Assembly: GCA_964276235.1 (NCBI GenBank)
Contig: CAXYEK010000002.1
Span: 62,001-126,000, forward strand
DNA: 64,000 nt
Direction: 5' to 3'
Source of the DNA: SCGC-AAA076-P13 sp964276235
GTDB lineage: Bacteria; Pseudomonadota; Gammaproteobacteria; Magnimaribacterales; D2472
Part shown: one piece after another, positions 62,256 to 64,000 of the stretch
Layout: every line of letters begins with the position of its first letter
How positions within the stretch are numbered: position 1 is the first letter of the stretch
Made by a program: the position numbers and the translations under genes
The notes under the pieces: model-generated
Database searches by the model: none
What the model was told of the DNA's origin: nothing
What the model saw: only the letters and a program-made list of their open reading frames with translations

Positions 62256-63189
62256 ATTCAAAATATATCCTAAATAACCAGCTACAAATAAACATCCTAT
62301 AAATTTTATAAAATTTATATTGAGCCGCGAATAAGAATAAGAAGCAGCAACAACGACAAACAAAATCGTAGCAATAATCATCACCAAGTAATCTCTTGAG
62401 AATATCGTTGAATGAAGGGTTGTATCTGAAAAGATACCAATGATGGGAACAACAAGTGCAATATTCATCACATTTGATCCAATAACATTACCAATAACCA
62501 TGTCATTCTTATTCTTCATAATTGCAGAAATAGTAGCTGCCAATTCTGGAAGACTAGTGCCAATAGCTATAATTGTTAATCCAATTATGAGTTGAGGAAC
62601 ATTAAGCATAATTGCTATTTTTTCAGCATGTATAACAGCAAAATTAGATCCACCAATTAATGCTAAGAGACCAATAATCAAAAAGAATATTGTTAAGCTT
62701 GATCTTAAAATCAGAACTTTCAACAACTTCTTTTTCATCATCAGCTCCACGACCAATATAGGTAACATAAATAAATGCTAGAAATAAACCTAAAAATATC
62801 CAACTTTCAGCGCTAGTTATTTTTAAATCAATAAGGCTAATTCCAAGGATTACTGCTCCTAAAATAAAAGGAACAAATTGAATAAAAGGTGTCTTTGCTG
62901 GTCTTGTAGATAGCCCAATACAAGAAACACCAAATATTAAGGCAATATTTGAAATATTAGATCCAACAACAGTTCCCATTGCTAGTTCTTCGGTTCCATT
63001 TAGCACAGAAGATATACCAACAAAAATTTCTGGTGCAGACGTTCCTAAAGCAACAATAGTTAAACCTATTGTCAATTCACTTAATCCTAATTTCTTTGCA
63101 ACTAATGATGAGTTATCTACAAATTTATCAGCACCCCATACGAGAACCGCTAAAGAAATTGCTAAACAAGTTAAGTGGTATAAAAACAT
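62238..63189 (-). pseudogene. yrbG: Calcium/sodium antiporter (YrbG/CaCA family), split by a frameshift
   Basis: Two overlapping minus-strand frames each hold one half of a CaCA exchanger. The N-terminal half (from 63189) has the first alpha repeat with LGTSAPEIFVGISS and five segments; the second frame has the inverted second repeat with GTSLPELAATISA and the last five. Joining them by removing one T from the TTTTT run near 62687-62695 gives a normal ~317-residue antiporter (…NNILF-LIIGLLALIGG). It would exchange Na+ or H+ for Ca2+ in the inner membrane. Sequencing error or recent mutation are both possible. Confidence 0.85.
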
Positions 63190-63265
63190 AGCTTATTCTA
63201 TCACTTAAAATTTTATTTTCTGTATGTGTTTAATCGCACAGCTTATAATAAATAATAAGCTATTA

Positions 63266-63283
63266 ATTGAATATATATTCAAT
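63266..63283. promoter_or_regulatory. 18-bp perfect palindrome, candidate repressor operator
   Basis: ATTGAATATATATTCAAT is a perfect palindrome ending one base before a TATAAT (63285-63290) and about 35 bp before the SDR start. Its place between -35 and -10 would suit a repressor. A second, imperfect inverted repeat AGCTTAT...ATAAGCT lies at 63240-63261. Confidence 0.45.
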
Positions 63284-63317
63284 ATATAATTGTGAAAAAT
63301 TACATCAGGACATACAA

Positions 63318-64000
63318 ATGGAAATCAATAATTTATTTAGCGTAAAGGGAAAAGTGGCAGTGGTAACTGGAGGTTCAAGGGGAATTGGCGAGATGATTAC
63401 TGCTGGATTTCTTGCCAATGGAGCAAAAGTATATATATCAGCAAGAAAAGCACCAGCACTAATAGAAAAAGCGAAGGAACTTTCTGAACGTTATAACGCT
63501 GAATGTATAGCTATTCCGTGTGATTTGTCCACGATCGAAGGAATTGAGTCATTCACTAAAGTTATAGAAGAAAAAGAGGGCACTATTGATTTTTTAATTA
63601 ATAATGCTGGGGCAGCTTGGGGAGAGCCTTTTGAGAATTTTTCAGAAGCAGGATGGGATAAGGTTATGGATCTAAATGTTAAAAGTATGTTTTTTATGAC
63701 TCAAAAAATGACACCTCTATTAAAACCAAATGCATCAAATGAAGATCCATCTAGAGTTATCAATATTGGTTCTATAGATGGTTTAAATGTTCCAATGTTC
63801 CCAACATTTTCTTACAGCACATCTAAAGCAGCTGTTCATCATTTAACTAGAGTTCTAAGCGCTCAACTTGTTTCACAAAATATTTTAGTAAATGCTATTG
63901 CCCCAGGACCTTATCCAAGTGCAATGTTAGGATCTGCTGTCCAAGGTGATTATTCTGAAATTGAAAAGAAGAATCCTAGAAAAAGAGTAGGAAGTCCAGA
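63318..64000 (+). CDS. Short-chain dehydrogenase/reductase, RhlG-like (cut by window end)
   Basis: The frame is open from ATG 63318 to the window end, 227 residues. It has VTGGSRGIGEMI (cofactor), NNAGAAWGEP, the serine in INIGSIDGLN and YSTSKAAVHHL with the Tyr-Lys pair, then APGPYPSAML. The N-terminus LFSVKGKVAVVTGG and the overall pattern are closest to the RhlG-like group of NADPH-dependent ketoacyl reductases; the substrate here is unknown. A palindrome and promoter lie upstream. It would be about 255 residues when complete. Confidence 0.88.
   Translation, partial: MEINNLFSVKGKVAVVTGGSRGIGEMITAGFLANGAKVYISARKAPALIEKAKELSERYNAECIAIPCDLSTIEGIESFTKVIEEKEGTIDFLINNAGAAWGEPFENFSEAGWDKVMDLNVKSMFFMTQKMTPLLKPNASNEDPSRVINIGSIDGLNVPMFPTFSYSTSKAAVHHLTRVLSAQLVSQNILVNAIAPGPYPSAMLGSAVQGDYSEIEKKNPRKRVGSP

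Noticed and set aside
1..64000. Insertion sequences, prophage, toxin-antitoxin or defence systems
   Set aside because: No transposase, phage structural gene, restriction, Cas or toxin-antitoxin gene was found; the only repeats are the two protein-coding arrays and short inverted repeats.

Overview
The window is a dense, AT-rich stretch (intergenic gaps mostly under 130 bp, many 1-11 bp start/stop overlaps) from a bacterial chromosome. Gene content and order are gammaproteobacterial: trpA-accD-dedD-cvpA-purF, mltF next to purL, ppiB-lpxH, ypjD/corC beside rpsP-rimM-trmD-rplS, xerD-dsbC-hom-thrC, prfB-lysS, umuDC. The small gaps, low GC, a laminarinase-like GH16 enzyme and several genes resembling Bacteroidetes versions (short AMP nucleosidase, ctlX-rocD, QxH-type dihydroorotase, DUF5117-like metalloprotease) suggest a streamlined marine gammaproteobacterium, perhaps SAR86-like. 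The lineage is an inference, not shown by a marker gene.

Layout. 1-3.9 kb: trpA (partial), accD, dedD, cvpA, purF. 3.9-12.4 kb: aconitase B, DUF1289 protein, a ferritin-like gene with a Fur-like site, umuDC with a LexA box, lpxH, a cyclophilin with two plausible starts, a sulfotransferase. 12.4-21.8 kb: ArsC-like phosphatase, tRNA-Asn, uvrB, MltF-type transglycosylase, purL, two Nudix genes, gamma carbonic anhydrase. 21.8-27.1 kb: alaS, lysC, dihydroorotase, tRNA-Ser. 27.1-37.7 kb: frameshifted ferredoxin reductase, MetF-like protein, ctlX/rocD arginine-ornithine breakdown pair, MGMT domain, large metalloprotease, SDR, gloC, CorC-like protein and YpjD. 37.8-48.5 kb: a long co-directional run rpsP-rimM-trmD-rplS-xerD-dsbC-alaC-hom-thrC-prfB-lysS. 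48.5-53.3 kb: two acyl-CoA dehydrogenases, small membrane proteins, tRNA-Leu, GH16. 53.3-60.4 kb: an arginine operon. 60.5-64 kb: AMP nucleosidase, thioredoxin-like protein, DUF4345 protein, a frameshifted Na/Ca exchanger and a partial SDR.

The most interesting element is just upstream of the arginine operon. A 15-codon leader ORF with tandem Arg codons (AGA CGG) is followed by mutually exclusive hairpins ending in an intrinsic terminator (53304-53396), the architecture of a transcription attenuator. It sits ahead of argF'-argG-argB/A-argC-argH, where the first gene is the N-acetylornithine carbamoyltransferase type known from Xanthomonas and the kinase is fused to an acetyltransferase. So the window appears to encode the acetylcitrulline route of arginine synthesis under arginine-codon attenuation; the required deacetylase is not in this window.

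A second oddity is that S16 (C-terminus) and L19 (N-terminus), encoded in the same operon, carry matching acidic pentapeptide repeats (APAEE/VVAEE), and each array contains a frameshift. Two other genes (fpr-like, yrbG-like) also carry single-base frameshifts at homopolymers, so sequence error must be considered before any of these is called biological.
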